Of a stretch of DNA of 64,000 nucleotides, positions 17,486 to 27,674 are shown one piece after another. The DNA is taken from the NCBI RefSeq assembly GCF_017353515.1, contig NZ_JAFMPY010000016.1, positions 43,650 through 107,649 of the forward strand, read 5' to 3'. Source of the stretch: Jiella sonneratiae. GTDB lineage: Bacteria; Pseudomonadota; Alphaproteobacteria; Rhizobiales; Rhizobiaceae. The position numbers were made by a program, and so were the translations under genes. A model generated the notes under the pieces. It was given only the letters and a program-made list of their open reading frames with translations. It ran no database searches and had not been told where the DNA came from. Numbering within the stretch: the stretch's first letter is position 1; each line of letters starts with the position of its first letter.

Positions 17486-17835
17486 TGTCCTCCGCGAAGG
17501 ACCCACGCGTCCGGCTTGGGCACATTCTGGAAAACATCGACGGCATCATGGCCCACACCGAAGGGCTCACATTCGACGCGATCCTTGCCGACTTCCTGCT
17601 CATCCGCGCCACCGAGCGAGCGCTGCAGATCATTTCAGAAGCGGCGAAGGAGTTGCCCGCCGAATTGCGGGACCAAGAGGCCACGGTGCCATGGCAGAGA
17701 ATCATCAGCCTCGGCAATTTCCTTCGTCACGAATATTACCGGATCAACGAGAGTGACATCCAGTCGATCCTGGACGTGCATCTGCCGGCCTTGCGGCCGG
17801 CAGTGCTGCGAATGATGGAACGGTTGGGCGAATGA
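17485..17835 (+). CDS. hepT: HepT-like HEPN domain toxin (DUF86)
   Basis: A 116-residue all-helical HEPN protein, the presumed RNase toxin partner of the upstream nucleotidyltransferase. The active-site region reads LGNFLRHEYYR (76-86). The histidine (His82) and the target tyrosine of AMPylation (Tyr84, HxY) are present, but the arginine of the canonical RN-x-L-x-H motif is Gly77; Arg81 sits next to the histidine instead. This GNxLRHxY variant recurs in one DUF86 subgroup as far as I recall, so it may still be active. Translation is coupled to mntA by the TAATG overlap. Confidence 0.85.
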   Translation: MSSAKDPRVRLGHILENIDGIMAHTEGLTFDAILADFLLIRATERALQIISEAAKELPAELRDQEATVPWQRIISLGNFLRHEYYRINESDIQSILDVHLPALRPAVLRMMERLGE

Positions 17836-18011
17836 CGATTCGCATCGCCTCGGATCGAGACAGTGAGTGCTAACGGCGAAAACTCGTTCCCGGTCTGGCG
17901 CGATGTTTGAAATCGAGCTGCCGTGGCAAGCGGTGCTTCAGAGCCTCAGGTACCGCCTGCCTGATGGGTCGCGTCGACGAAGGCCCGAGCCACTCATCCA
18001 ACCCTTCCCCC

Positions 18012-18272
18012 TCAGTCGCCGCTCTTCAGCACCACCGGGATCAACAGGTCACCCCAGTTGCCGTTGCCGCCGTGATGGCGGGCCGAGCGGACGAGCTCCA
18101 CCGAGACTCCCGATTCGACCGCCTTCATCACCGACTGGTTGAGGCGGTGAAGATCGTTGGCGAGCATGCGGATGGCCGCCTGCTGCGTGTCGTCCATGGC
18201 GGAGGCCTGCTCCTCGGCCCGTTCCTTGACGCGGGTGCGCGGGCGGTCATGGTCGGTGGCGACTGCACTCAT
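18012..18272 (-). CDS. Small conserved-looking protein of unknown function downstream of aceA
   Basis: An 86-residue protein starting at an ATG with AAGGGAG upstream. A charged, helical N-terminal half (VKERAEEQASAMDDTQQAAIRMLANDLHRL) is followed by VELVRSARHHGGNGNWGDLLIPVVLKSGD. No signal peptide or membrane segment. It lies 237 bp downstream of aceA on the same strand behind two strong hairpins. I do not recognise the family; the RBS and codon-like composition favour a real gene. Confidence 0.6.
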   Translation of the reverse strand: MSAVATDHDRPRTRVKERAEEQASAMDDTQQAAIRMLANDLHRLNQSVMKAVESGVSVELVRSARHHGGNGNWGDLLIPVVLKSGD

Positions 18273-18412
18273 GATGATGAACTCCCTTGATTTTGTCGGC
18301 GGCGGCGTCGCTTTGCGGCGGCCGCTGCCCGGTGCCGTCCGGTCGGGCGGCGCTTGACGTCGGGACCGCCGGCGGTCGGGAGAGCCGGCGGAAGCGATTG
18401 GTTGCGGGTGGA

Positions 18413-18470
18413 GACCGGACGGCTCTCCCAAAGCCGTCCGGTCCCGGGGCGGGCCACGGCGGCGTGGCCC
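18413..18470 (-). repeat. Two tandem perfect hairpins downstream of aceA
   Basis: Reading from aceA, GGGCCACG/CGTGGCCC with a GCGG-type loop (18451-18470) is met first, then a 12-bp perfect stem GACCGGACGGCT/AGCCGTCCGGTC with a 7-nt loop (18413-18443). They begin 40 nt after the aceA stop. Without U tracts they may be 3'-end stabilisers or part of a leader for the small gene. Confidence 0.6.
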
Positions 18471-18509
18471 GACCGATGCCCCAGCGGGCGATCCGCTCGC
18501 CCGGAAGGC

Positions 18510-19817
<1,308 letters not shown>

Positions 19818-20218
19818 TGCCAACCCTCCACGGATGCGGTGTCCGCGACCCCGCTCTCATGCGTTGCCGGATCGCTTGCCGACTTATCTGTCATGGACTT
19901 GCAGGGATGCGAAGGCGATTCGCACCGTCGAGCCGCGGAAATCGCGTTGCCTTGTCTTGCTTTGACAAGCCCAGGCAGTAAAATTGTCAAATCAGTAAAA
20001 GTGCGTTTGCGCAGGTGTGTCGGCGACCTAGCCCGTTGTGGCGCCGATGCCGCAGGGCGCCGGGATTCGCCCAATGCCGCGAGATCTGCCTGAAATCAGC
20101 CCGACCGATGGTATGGATATGTGCCTAACCGCCTCAATTCATTCGCAATTTATCAAGCTTCGGACATTAGTCTGGTGGTTCCACTGGGGGGAAGAGGAAC
20201 CGGGCTTTCGAGGGTGTC
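19818..20218. other. aceA upstream region
   Basis: About 400 bp without a convincing gene. It is noticeably more AT-rich than its surroundings between about 19.95 and 20.2 kb and contains an inverted repeat of TTTGACAA, so it most likely holds the aceA promoter and regulator sites. Confidence 0.5.
19961..19991. promoter_or_regulatory. Candidate operator in the aceA upstream region
   Basis: TTTGACAA (19961-19968) and its exact complement TTGTCAAA (19984-19991) are spaced 23 bp start to start, about two helical turns, in a locally AT-rich stretch 144-174 bp upstream of the aceA start. A site for the divergent ScfR-type regulator is a reasonable guess. Confidence 0.45.
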
Positions 20219-20359
20219 ATGTCAGGCACGAATCTCATCACGTTGATGATCCGAACCGTCGTCGAATTCATCCGGCCGAGCTACCGGCCGGAGCGTCACT
20301 ACATGCGCGGGCCGGGGCCCGCATGTGCACGCAAGTCCGGCCCGCGGCTGACCGCCTGA
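20219..20359 (+). CDS. Possible 46-residue small protein
   Basis: ATG at 20219 preceded by GAGGGTG, then 46 codons to TGA. The N-terminus (MSGTNLITLMIRTVVEFIRP) is hydrophobic/amphipathic and the C-terminus is strongly basic (RPERHYMRG ... ARKSGPRLTA), as in a small membrane-associated peptide. It lies 92 bp before the ScfR-like gene on the same strand. Function unknown; it could be a leader peptide or a chance ORF. Confidence 0.35.
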   Translation: MSGTNLITLMIRTVVEFIRPSYRPERHYMRGPGPACARKSGPRLTA

Positions 20360-20451
20360 GGCAGGAATCGCCGGCGCCTTGGCGGCCGGGGACGGCCGGC
20401 CGCGTCTCGTGTCGCGCCGGCATCCGCCGGCTGGCGGGCTGAGCCCGCGCG

Positions 20452-21873
20452 ATGGCCGAGAACAAGATCTTCGCCGGGCCGCGCATCCGCCGCATCCGCA
20501 ACGGGCTCGGCCTGACCCAGACCGCGATGGCCGAGGAACTCGGCATCTCGCCGTCCTATCTCAACCTCATCGAGCGCAACCAGCGTCCGCTGACGGTGCA
20601 GCTCATCCTCAAGCTCTCCCAGACCTACAAGGTCGATCTCGCCGACCTGGAGACCGGGCGGCAGGAGGGCGTCTTCACCGAGCTGAAGGCGATCTTCTCC
20701 GATCCGCTCCTTGCCGGCGAACTGCCGGGCGACCAGGAACTCGTCGAGCTCGCCGACGCGGCGCCGAACGCCGCCGCGGGTGTTGCCAAGCTCTACCGGG
20801 CCTATCGCGAGCAGCAGGCGCGGCTTTCCGATCTTTCGCAGCTTCTCGCCCGCGAGGGGCGCATCCTCGGCTCGGCCGGCACCCGCCTGCCGATCGACGA
20901 AGTCCACGAGGTGTTCGAGAACCGGCCGAACTTCTTCGCCGCCATCGAAACGGCGGCCGAGGCGCTGCATGCACGGCTCGCGCCCGGGGACGATCTCTTC
21001 GGCGCCATGCGGGCCTTCCTGCGCAAGGAACACGAGATCTCGGTGCGCATCCTGCCGGTCGCGACCATGCCGCTCTGGCGCCGGCGCTTCGACCGGCATT
21101 CGCGGCGGCTGTTCCTCTCCGAGCGGCTGTCGATCGCCGACAGGATGCGCGAGACCGCGATGGAGGTCTGCCAGCTGGTGTTTTCCGACGTGATCGAGGC
21201 CGAGGCGCGAACCTTCGGCTTCGCCAGCGACGAGGCGCGGCGGCTCGCCCGCTTCGAGATCGTGCGCTACGCCGCCCATGCGCTGATGATGCCCTACGGC
21301 GCCTTCCAGACGGCTGCCGAGCGCGCCGCCTACGACGTCGACGTGCTCAAGGCGCGGTTCCAGGTGTCCTTCGAGCAGGCGGCGAACCGGCTGACCATGC
21401 TGCAGCGGCAGGGTGCGCCGGGCGTGCCGTTCTTCATGCTGGAGGTCGACAATGCCGGCAACCGCTTCCGCCGGGCCGGGGCGCGGGGCTTCCCGGTGCA
21501 GCGATTCGGCGGCGGCTGTCCGAAGCTGCCGATCCATGCTGCTTTCGCCCAGCCCGGCCAGATCATCGTCGAACGGGCCGAGATGCCGGACGGCGCCGAG
21601 TTCCTGCTCGTCGCCCGGACGCTCGAGGGGCTGACGGGGGGGTTCGAAGAGCGGCCGCGCCGCACCGCCATCCTCATCGGCTGCGATCTCGGCTTCAAGG
21701 ACGAGACGGTCTACGGCCGGCATCTCGGCGAGCGGTCGACCTCTCTGAAAATCGGGCCCGCCTGCCGGCTGTGCGAGCGCCAGGGCTGCCTCGCGAGGGC
21801 CGAGCCGCCGCTGACCCGGCCGCTCGGCCTCGACGAGATGGTCACTGGGCTGTCGGCGTTTGACTTCCAATGA
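20452..21873 (+). CDS. XRE-family transcriptional regulator of short-chain fatty acid metabolism (ScfR/RamB type)
   Basis: A 473-residue regulator. Residues 10-65 form an XRE helix-turn-helix (LTQTAMAEELGISPSYLNLIERNQRPLT is the core). The middle is an IrrE/ImmA-related domain in which the HExxH zinc motif is replaced by RYAAHALMMPYGAF, so no peptidase activity is expected. The C-terminal DUF2083-type domain ends in a cysteine cluster (Cys438, Cys441, Cys446) followed by PPLTRPLG. Relatives control glyoxylate-shunt and propionate genes (RamB on aceA). The divergent placement next to aceA supports that target. Confidence 0.88.
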   Translation: MAENKIFAGPRIRRIRNGLGLTQTAMAEELGISPSYLNLIERNQRPLTVQLILKLSQTYKVDLADLETGRQEGVFTELKAIFSDPLLAGELPGDQELVELADAAPNAAAGVAKLYRAYREQQARLSDLSQLLAREGRILGSAGTRLPIDEVHEVFENRPNFFAAIETAAEALHARLAPGDDLFGAMRAFLRKEHEISVRILPVATMPLWRRRFDRHSRRLFLSERLSIADRMRETAMEVCQLVFSDVIEAEARTFGFASDEARRLARFEIVRYAAHALMMPYGAFQTAAERAAYDVDVLKARFQVSFEQAANRLTMLQRQGAPGVPFFMLEVDNAGNRFRRAGARGFPVQRFGGGCPKLPIHAAFAQPGQIIVERAEMPDGAEFLLVARTLEGLTGGFEERPRRTAILIGCDLGFKDETVYGRHLGERSTSLKIGPACRLCERQGCLARAEPPLTRPLGLDEMVTGLSAFDFQ

Positions 21874-22026
21874 GGCGAGGTCCAAATCGGCGGGAGAGCC
21901 GTCCGATCGCGGGATTTTACCCGTCACCGAACCGTCATGGACACTCGGCGCGGGGGTTTACCGCCCCCGCCGCCGCAGTCTCCAGGCGGCGGGCCGGACG
22001 CAACGGTGAAAGCGAAGCGTAGAACC

Positions 22027-22821
22027 ATGGACAAGAGCGTCAGTCAGCAGAAACTCAAGACGACCGGTCTGGAAGACACGATGACCCGGCCCGGGCTCGC
22101 GGCCCGCGCGGTCCAGAAGATGGTCGACGGCGCCGAGGCGCTGAACCTGAAATATTCGGCCGTCGGCAACCCGCCGGTCTTCGAGACAGACGCCTTCCCC
22201 TGGGCCCGGGAGGTCGAGAGCGAATGGCAGCTGATCCGTGCCGAGCTCGACAAGGTGCTGGTGCGCAAGGGCGAACTGCCGGCCTTCCACGAGATTTCCT
22301 CGGAGGTGCGCTCGATCTCCTCCGACAAGAACTGGAAAACCTTCTTCCTCTGCGGCTACGGCATCACCTCCGAGAACGCCATCGCCCAGTGCCCGGAGAC
22401 CTGGCGCATCCTGCAGAAGATTCCCGGCCTCAAGTCGGCGATGTTCTCGATCTTCGAGCCAGGCAAGCACCTGCCGCCGCACCGCGGCCCCTATAACGGC
22501 GTCCTGCGCTTCCATCTCGGCCTGATCGTGCCGGACGAGCCGGAGAAGATCGCGATCAGGGTCGACGACCAGGTCTGCCACTGGCAGGAAGGCAAGGCGC
22601 TGATCTTCGACGACGCCTATGAACACGAGGCCTGGAACCACTCCGACAAGGTGCGGGTGGTGCTGTTCGTCGACTTCGAGAAGCCTCTGAACTTCCCCGC
22701 AAAGATGACCAACAAGGCCGTCCTCAACATGGCGGTGTTCACGCCTTTCATCCGTGAGGGCTACAAGGCCCACAAGAAGTGGGAGACGCTGTTCTACGGC
22801 GAGGGACAGAAGCACCGCTGA
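22027..22821 (+). CDS. Aspartyl/asparaginyl beta-hydroxylase-family lipid hydroxylase (LpxO/OlsC-like)
   Basis: A 264-residue Fe(II)/2-oxoglutarate dioxygenase of the Asp/Asn beta-hydroxylase family. The iron and cosubstrate residues lie in PPHRGPYNGVLRFHLGL (His142 in this numbering) and DDAYEHEAWNHS (His200). Rhizobial homologues hydroxylate lipid A acyl chains (LpxO) or ornithine lipids (OlsC); which applies here cannot be decided. The ATG at 22027 was chosen over 21937 because the extra N-terminus is proline-rich and uncharacteristic. The GNAT gene begins 2 nt after its stop. Confidence 0.8.
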   Translation: MDKSVSQQKLKTTGLEDTMTRPGLAARAVQKMVDGAEALNLKYSAVGNPPVFETDAFPWAREVESEWQLIRAELDKVLVRKGELPAFHEISSEVRSISSDKNWKTFFLCGYGITSENAIAQCPETWRILQKIPGLKSAMFSIFEPGKHLPPHRGPYNGVLRFHLGLIVPDEPEKIAIRVDDQVCHWQEGKALIFDDAYEHEAWNHSDKVRVVLFVDFEKPLNFPAKMTNKAVLNMAVFTPFIREGYKAHKKWETLFYGEGQKHR

Positions 22822-22822
22822 C

Positions 22823-23365
22823 ATGGCGGGCGAGGGCGCCGGCGGTCTCCTCCGCCATCCGCCCGGCCCTCAGGCCGCAGCTTGGCGGAAGATGACGGCC
22901 GACGACCTCTCCGACCTCTGCCGTCTCGCCGGCCGCATCCACCCCGGCCTGCCCGAGGATGCCGCCGTCTTCGAAGAGCGGCTGTCGCTGTTTCCCGCCG
23001 GCTGCTTCGTGCTTTCGGCGGAAGGCGGCCTCGCCGGCTACGCGATCGCCCATCCGATCCGCTTTCCCGAGCCGCCGAAGCTGAACACGCTGCTCGGTGC
23101 CATCGCCCGCGACGCCGACGCCTTCTATCTGCACGACGTCGCGGTGGCGCCGGAACATCGCGGCCGCCGCCACGCCGAGACGGTCGTCGCGCGGCTGATC
23201 GACGCCGCGGCGGATTTTCCCCGCATCTGCCTCGTTTCCGTCTACGGCACGGCGCCGTTCTGGCGGCGCTTCGGCTTTGCCGATGCTTCGGGAAACGTCG
23301 CGCCGCACGCGCTGTCCGGCTACGGCCCGGACGCCCGCTTCATGGTCCGCCTGACGCCGGATTGA
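22823..23365 (+). CDS. GNAT-family N-acetyltransferase
   Basis: A 180-residue acetyltransferase. The acetyl-CoA site is DVAVAPEHRGRRHAETVVARL (matching V-x-x-x-x-RGxG/A), followed by VYGTAPFWRRFGFA, the usual GNAT end. The start ATG lies 1 nt after the hydroxylase stop, so the two are probably one operon. Substrate unknown. Confidence 0.82.
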   Translation: MAGEGAGGLLRHPPGPQAAAWRKMTADDLSDLCRLAGRIHPGLPEDAAVFEERLSLFPAGCFVLSAEGGLAGYAIAHPIRFPEPPKLNTLLGAIARDADAFYLHDVAVAPEHRGRRHAETVVARLIDAAADFPRICLVSVYGTAPFWRRFGFADASGNVAPHALSGYGPDARFMVRLTPD

Positions 23366-23513
23366 GCAGGGCGGGGCATTGTTTCATTTCCCGGCGTCGA
23401 CGGGCTAGGAATCCCGCGAGCGTTGCCGCTATGGTTGCGGCCGCGGTGACGCGCCTGCGGCTGGCGCGGCACCGCATGCGGCAAGCGGTCGAAATGCGGG
23501 AAGGGGTGTTCCG

Positions 23514-24623
23514 ATGATGAAGCATTTTCTGGTGCGGCTTGCGGCGAGCGTCGGTCTCGTCGCCCCGCTCCTCCATGCCGGCGGGGCGCTGGCGGAGGAC
23601 AAGGTCGTCAACGTCTACAACTGGTCCGACTACATCGACGAATCGATCCTGACGGACTTCACCAAGGAGACCGGCATCAAGGTGGTCTACGACGTGTTCG
23701 ATTCCAACGAACTCGTGGAGACCAAGCTGCTCACCGGCGGTACCGGCTACGACGTCGTCGTCCCGACCGGCAGCTTCCTCGCCCGGCAGATCAATGCCGG
23801 GGTGTTCCAGGCGCTCGACAAGTCGAAGCTGCCGAACCTGAAGAACATGGATCCGGAGATCATGGCGCGGCTCGCCGTCTACGATCCCGGCAACCAGTAC
23901 GCCATCAACTACATGTGGGGCACGACCGGGCTCGGCCTGAACGTCAAGGAGGTGAAGAAGCGCCTCGGCGACGACCAGACGCTCGACACCTGGGCGCTCC
24001 TGTTCGATCCGAAGCTGGCGGCCAAGCTCGCCGACTGCGGCATCTACGTGCTCGACACGGCGGACGAAGTGGTGCCGGCGGCGCTGATCTATCTCGGCCT
24101 CGATCCGAACTCCGACGATCCGGCGGATCTCGACAAGGTGAAGGAGCTTCTGCTGAAGATCCGGCCCTATATCCGCAAGTTCCATTCCTCCGAGAACATC
24201 CAGGCGCTCGCCAACGGCGACATCTGCATGGCGCACGGCTGGTCGGGCGACATGCTGCAGGCGCGCGACCGGGCCGAGGAGGCGGGGCAAGGGGTCGAGA
24301 TCCGCTACGTCATCCCCCGCGAAGGCGCGGTGATCTGGCTCGACAACATGGCGATCCCGGCCGATGCGCCGCATCCGGAAGCGGCGCACGAATTTATGAA
24401 CTACCTGATGCGCCCGGAGGTGATCGCCAAAGCCTCGAATGTGGTGAATTATGCGAGCGGGAATCTCGCGGCGAAGGAATTCGTGAAGGAGGACATCCTG
24501 AACGATCCGGGCGTCTACCCGCCGGCCGAAACGCAGAAGCGGCTCACTGCGATCCTGCCGAAGGGACCGAAGGCGCAACGCATGCAGACCCGTTTGTGGA
24601 CGAGCATCGTGACGGGGCAGTAG
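23514..24623 (+). CDS. potF: Putrescine/spermidine ABC transporter substrate-binding protein
   Basis: A 369-residue periplasmic binding protein with a signal peptide ending near GGALAED. The mature start VVNVYNWSDYIDESIL is the PotD/PotF signature; the polyamine-contact acid patch includes NSDDPADLDKVKELL and WSGDMLQA. First gene of a four-gene importer cluster, with a GGGAAGGGG Shine-Dalgarno. Captures polyamines and delivers them to PotHI. Confidence 0.93.
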   Translation: MMKHFLVRLAASVGLVAPLLHAGGALAEDKVVNVYNWSDYIDESILTDFTKETGIKVVYDVFDSNELVETKLLTGGTGYDVVVPTGSFLARQINAGVFQALDKSKLPNLKNMDPEIMARLAVYDPGNQYAINYMWGTTGLGLNVKEVKKRLGDDQTLDTWALLFDPKLAAKLADCGIYVLDTADEVVPAALIYLGLDPNSDDPADLDKVKELLLKIRPYIRKFHSSENIQALANGDICMAHGWSGDMLQARDRAEEAGQGVEIRYVIPREGAVIWLDNMAIPADAPHPEAAHEFMNYLMRPEVIAKASNVVNYASGNLAAKEFVKEDILNDPGVYPPAETQKRLTAILPKGPKAQRMQTRLWTSIVTGQ

Positions 24624-24690
24624 GGAGGCACATGCATCGTGTGAGCTGGGCCGCAATGTCGAGTATGCGGCCGAAGGCGCTGTCTGCGCC

Positions 24691-25827
24691 ATGAAATCCC
24701 TGGGCAGCATCCGTCGTGATTTCGCTCCCTGGCTGGACCGGGGGGCGGCGCCGTTCATCCGCTTCGAAGGCGTCACCAAACGGTTCGGCGACTTCGAGGC
24801 GGTCGACGATCTCAGCCTCGACGTCTTCGAGAAGGAGTTCTTCGCCCTCCTCGGCGGATCGGGCTGCGGCAAGTCGACGCTTCTGCGCATGCTCGCCGGC
24901 TTCGAGACGCCGACGAAGGGCCGCATCGTCCTCGACGGCGAGGATCTGTCGGGCATCCCGCCCTACCGGCGGCCGGTCAACATGATGTTCCAGTCCTACG
25001 CGCTGTTTCCGCATATGAGCGTCGAGAAGAACATCGCCTTCGGCCTGCGCCAGGAGGGGATGGCGAGGAGCGAGATCGCCGACCGGGTCGGGCAGGTCCT
25101 GAAGCTCGTCAAGCTCGAGGACTATGCGCGGCGCAAGCCCGACCAGCTTTCCGGCGGGCAGCGCCAGCGCGTCGCGCTCGCCCGCTCGCTCGCCAAGCGC
25201 CCCAAGGTGCTGCTCCTCGACGAGCCGCTCGGCGCGCTCGACAAGAAGCTGCGGGAAGAGACGCAGTTCGAGCTCGCCGACCTGCAGCACCAGCTCGGCA
25301 TCACCTTCATCATGGTCACCCACGACCAGGAGGAGGCGATGACGCTGGCCGACCGGATCGCCGTCATGGACCGGGGGCGGATCATGCAGGTGGCGACGCC
25401 GGCGGAAATCTACGAGGCACCGAATTCGCGCTTCGTCGCCGATTTCGTCGGGAACGTGAATCTCTTCGAAGGGACGGTGCGCTCGGTCGAGGGCGACCGG
25501 GCCGTCATCGAGACGGATGCCGGCCTGACGATCGCGGTGGTCAGCGAGGCGAAGCTCGGGACGTCCCAGAAGGTCTCCTACGTGCTGCGGCCGGAAAAGC
25601 TGAAGATCGCCGCCGATCCGATCCCGGGCCCGAACGCCATGGCGGGCGAGGTCTGGGACATCGCCTATTTCGGCCCGGTGACCGCCTTCCACGTCCGGCT
25701 CGACAACGGCGCGACCGTCAAGGTGTCGATGGTCAACGCCACCCGGCAGGGCGCCCTGCAGCTCACCTGGCACGACCGGGCCTTCGTCCAGTTCGACGAG
25801 GACGCCGGCCTCGTCCTGACGCAGTAG
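24691..25827 (+). CDS. potG: Polyamine ABC transporter ATP-binding protein
   Basis: A 378-residue ATPase. Walker A GGSGCGKST (55-63), Q-loop MMFQSYALFPHMSV, signature LSGGQRQRVALARSL, Walker B VLLLDEPLGALD, switch MVTHDQEEA. Residues after about 260 form the TOBE regulatory domain typical of PotA/PotG. It follows potF by 67 bp and precedes potH by 9 bp. Confidence 0.94.
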   Translation: MKSLGSIRRDFAPWLDRGAAPFIRFEGVTKRFGDFEAVDDLSLDVFEKEFFALLGGSGCGKSTLLRMLAGFETPTKGRIVLDGEDLSGIPPYRRPVNMMFQSYALFPHMSVEKNIAFGLRQEGMARSEIADRVGQVLKLVKLEDYARRKPDQLSGGQRQRVALARSLAKRPKVLLLDEPLGALDKKLREETQFELADLQHQLGITFIMVTHDQEEAMTLADRIAVMDRGRIMQVATPAEIYEAPNSRFVADFVGNVNLFEGTVRSVEGDRAVIETDAGLTIAVVSEAKLGTSQKVSYVLRPEKLKIAADPIPGPNAMAGEVWDIAYFGPVTAFHVRLDNGATVKVSMVNATRQGALQLTWHDRAFVQFDEDAGLVLTQ

Positions 25828-25836
25828 GGGCGACGG

Positions 25837-26796
25837 ATGGGCGAGCCCGGCCGAAAGACGGAGATCGGCAGCGGCCGGCAGGGCGATGCGGAAGTCCGGG
25901 CTGCGCGGCGCCCGGCCTCGCGCGGGCTGTTCCGCCCGGTGGTCATCGCCGTGCCCTATCTCTGGCTCGTCGGTCTGTTCCTCGTCCCGTTCCTCATCGT
26001 CATCAAGATCTCGCTGTCGCAGACCGCCGTGGCGATGCCCCCCTATCGCCCGACCTTCGGCGACCCGTCGACCTGGTGGAGCGCGCTGCAGCAGCTCTCC
26101 TTCGACAACTATCTCTGGATCGCCGGCGACGAACTGTATTTCAACGCCTACGTCCTCAGCCTGGCGATCGCCGCGGCGTCGACGCTGCTGACGCTGCTCA
26201 TCGCCTACCCGCTGGCCTACGGCATGTCCAAGGCGCCGCCGGCATGGCGCACGACGCTGCTGATGCTGGTGATCCTGCCGTTCTGGACGAGCTTCCTGAT
26301 CCGCGTCTACGCCTGGATCGCCATCCTCAAGCCGGAAGGGCTGCTCAACCAGCTGCTGATGTCGATCGGCGTGATCCACGATCCGCTGGTCATCCTCAAC
26401 ACGCCCGTCGCGATCTTCATCGGCATCGTCTATTCCTACCTGCCCTTCATGACGCTGCCGATCTATGCCGGCCTCGACCGCATGGACCACAGCCTCATCG
26501 AGGCGGCGGCGGATCTCGGCTCGCCGCCCTTGAAGGCGTTCTGGACGATCACCTTCCCGCTGTCGCTGCGGGGCGTCGTCGCCGGCTGCTTCCTGGTATT
26601 CATTCCGGCCGCCGGCGAGTTCGTGATCCCCGATCTCCTCGGCGGCTCGCGCACCCTGATGATCGGCAAGACGGTCTGGCTGGAGTTCTTCACCAATCGC
26701 GACTGGCCGGTCGCCTCTGCGGTCGCGGTCGTGCTCGTCGCGATCCTCGTCGTGCCGATCGTGATCTTCCAGCGCCAGCAGGCGAGGGCGGGCTGA
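25837..26796 (+). CDS. potH: Polyamine ABC transporter permease PotH
   Basis: A 319-residue permease with six membrane segments after a hydrophilic N-terminus of about 40 residues. The EAA loop (EAAADLGSPPLKAFWTITFPLS) that docks to PotG is present. Last base of the stop is shared with the potI start (TGATG). Confidence 0.93.
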   Translation: MGEPGRKTEIGSGRQGDAEVRAARRPASRGLFRPVVIAVPYLWLVGLFLVPFLIVIKISLSQTAVAMPPYRPTFGDPSTWWSALQQLSFDNYLWIAGDELYFNAYVLSLAIAAASTLLTLLIAYPLAYGMSKAPPAWRTTLLMLVILPFWTSFLIRVYAWIAILKPEGLLNQLLMSIGVIHDPLVILNTPVAIFIGIVYSYLPFMTLPIYAGLDRMDHSLIEAAADLGSPPLKAFWTITFPLSLRGVVAGCFLVFIPAAGEFVIPDLLGGSRTLMIGKTVWLEFFTNRDWPVASAVAVVLVAILVVPIVIFQRQQARAG

Positions 26797-27614
26797 TGAC
26801 CGGGCGGATCTCGAAATTCAACGTCGTCTCGCTGGTCTTCGGCTTCGCCTTCCTCTACCTGCCGATCCTCACCCTCGTCGTCTATTCCTTCAACGCCTCG
26901 AAGCTCGTCACCGTCTGGGCGGGCTTTTCGACGGTCTGGTACCGCGAGCTCTGGCACAATCGCGGCCTGATGGAGGCGGCCTGGGTGACGCTGCGGGTCG
27001 GGCTCTTGTCGGCGAGCGTCGCGACGCTCCTCGGCACCATGGCGGCGATCGCCCTGTCGCGCTACCGGCGCTTCTTCGGCCGCACGCTGATGACCGGGAT
27101 GGTCTATGCGCCGCTGGTCATGCCGGAGGTGATCACCGGCCTGTCGCTGCTCCTGTTCTTCGTCGCCATCGACATGGACCGCGGCTTCTGGACGGTGACG
27201 CTCGCCCATATCAGCTTTACCATGTGCTTCGTCACCGTGGTGGTGCAGTCGCGGCTCCTGACCTTCGACCGGTCGCTCGAGGATGCCGCGATGGACCTCG
27301 GCGCGACGCCGACCGTCACGCTCTTCCAGGTCACGCTGCCGCTGATCTGGCCCGCCGTCGCCGCCGGCTGGATGCTCGCCTTCACCCTCTCGCTGGACGA
27401 CCTCGTCATCGCCTCCTTCACCACCGGTCCCGGGGCGACGACGCTGCCGATGAAGATCTACAGCCAGGTGCGGCTCGGCGTGACGCCGGAGATCAACGCC
27501 GTGTGCACCATCCTCATCGCCATCGTCGCGACCGGGGTGGTGGTCACGACGCTGCTGAACAAGCGGCGGCTGGTGCGCCAGGCCCGCGACGAGCGCCTCG
27601 CCGCCGGGGCCTGA
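26796..27614 (+). CDS. potI: Polyamine ABC transporter permease PotI
   Basis: A 272-residue permease with six hydrophobic segments and the EAA loop EDAAMDLGATPTVTLFQVTLPL, followed by the conserved SLDDLVIASFTTGPGATTLPM of PotC/PotI. It forms the second half of the membrane channel with PotH, to which it is translationally coupled. The order potF-G-H-I matches E. coli. Confidence 0.94.
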   Translation: MTGRISKFNVVSLVFGFAFLYLPILTLVVYSFNASKLVTVWAGFSTVWYRELWHNRGLMEAAWVTLRVGLLSASVATLLGTMAAIALSRYRRFFGRTLMTGMVYAPLVMPEVITGLSLLLFFVAIDMDRGFWTVTLAHISFTMCFVTVVVQSRLLTFDRSLEDAAMDLGATPTVTLFQVTLPLIWPAVAAGWMLAFTLSLDDLVIASFTTGPGATTLPMKIYSQVRLGVTPEINAVCTILIAIVATGVVVTTLLNKRRLVRQARDERLAAGA

Positions 27615-27674
27615 CCCCGACGATGCGAACGAGGACCGTATGACGAAAGGCCGGCGGTGCCGCCGACCGCCGCG

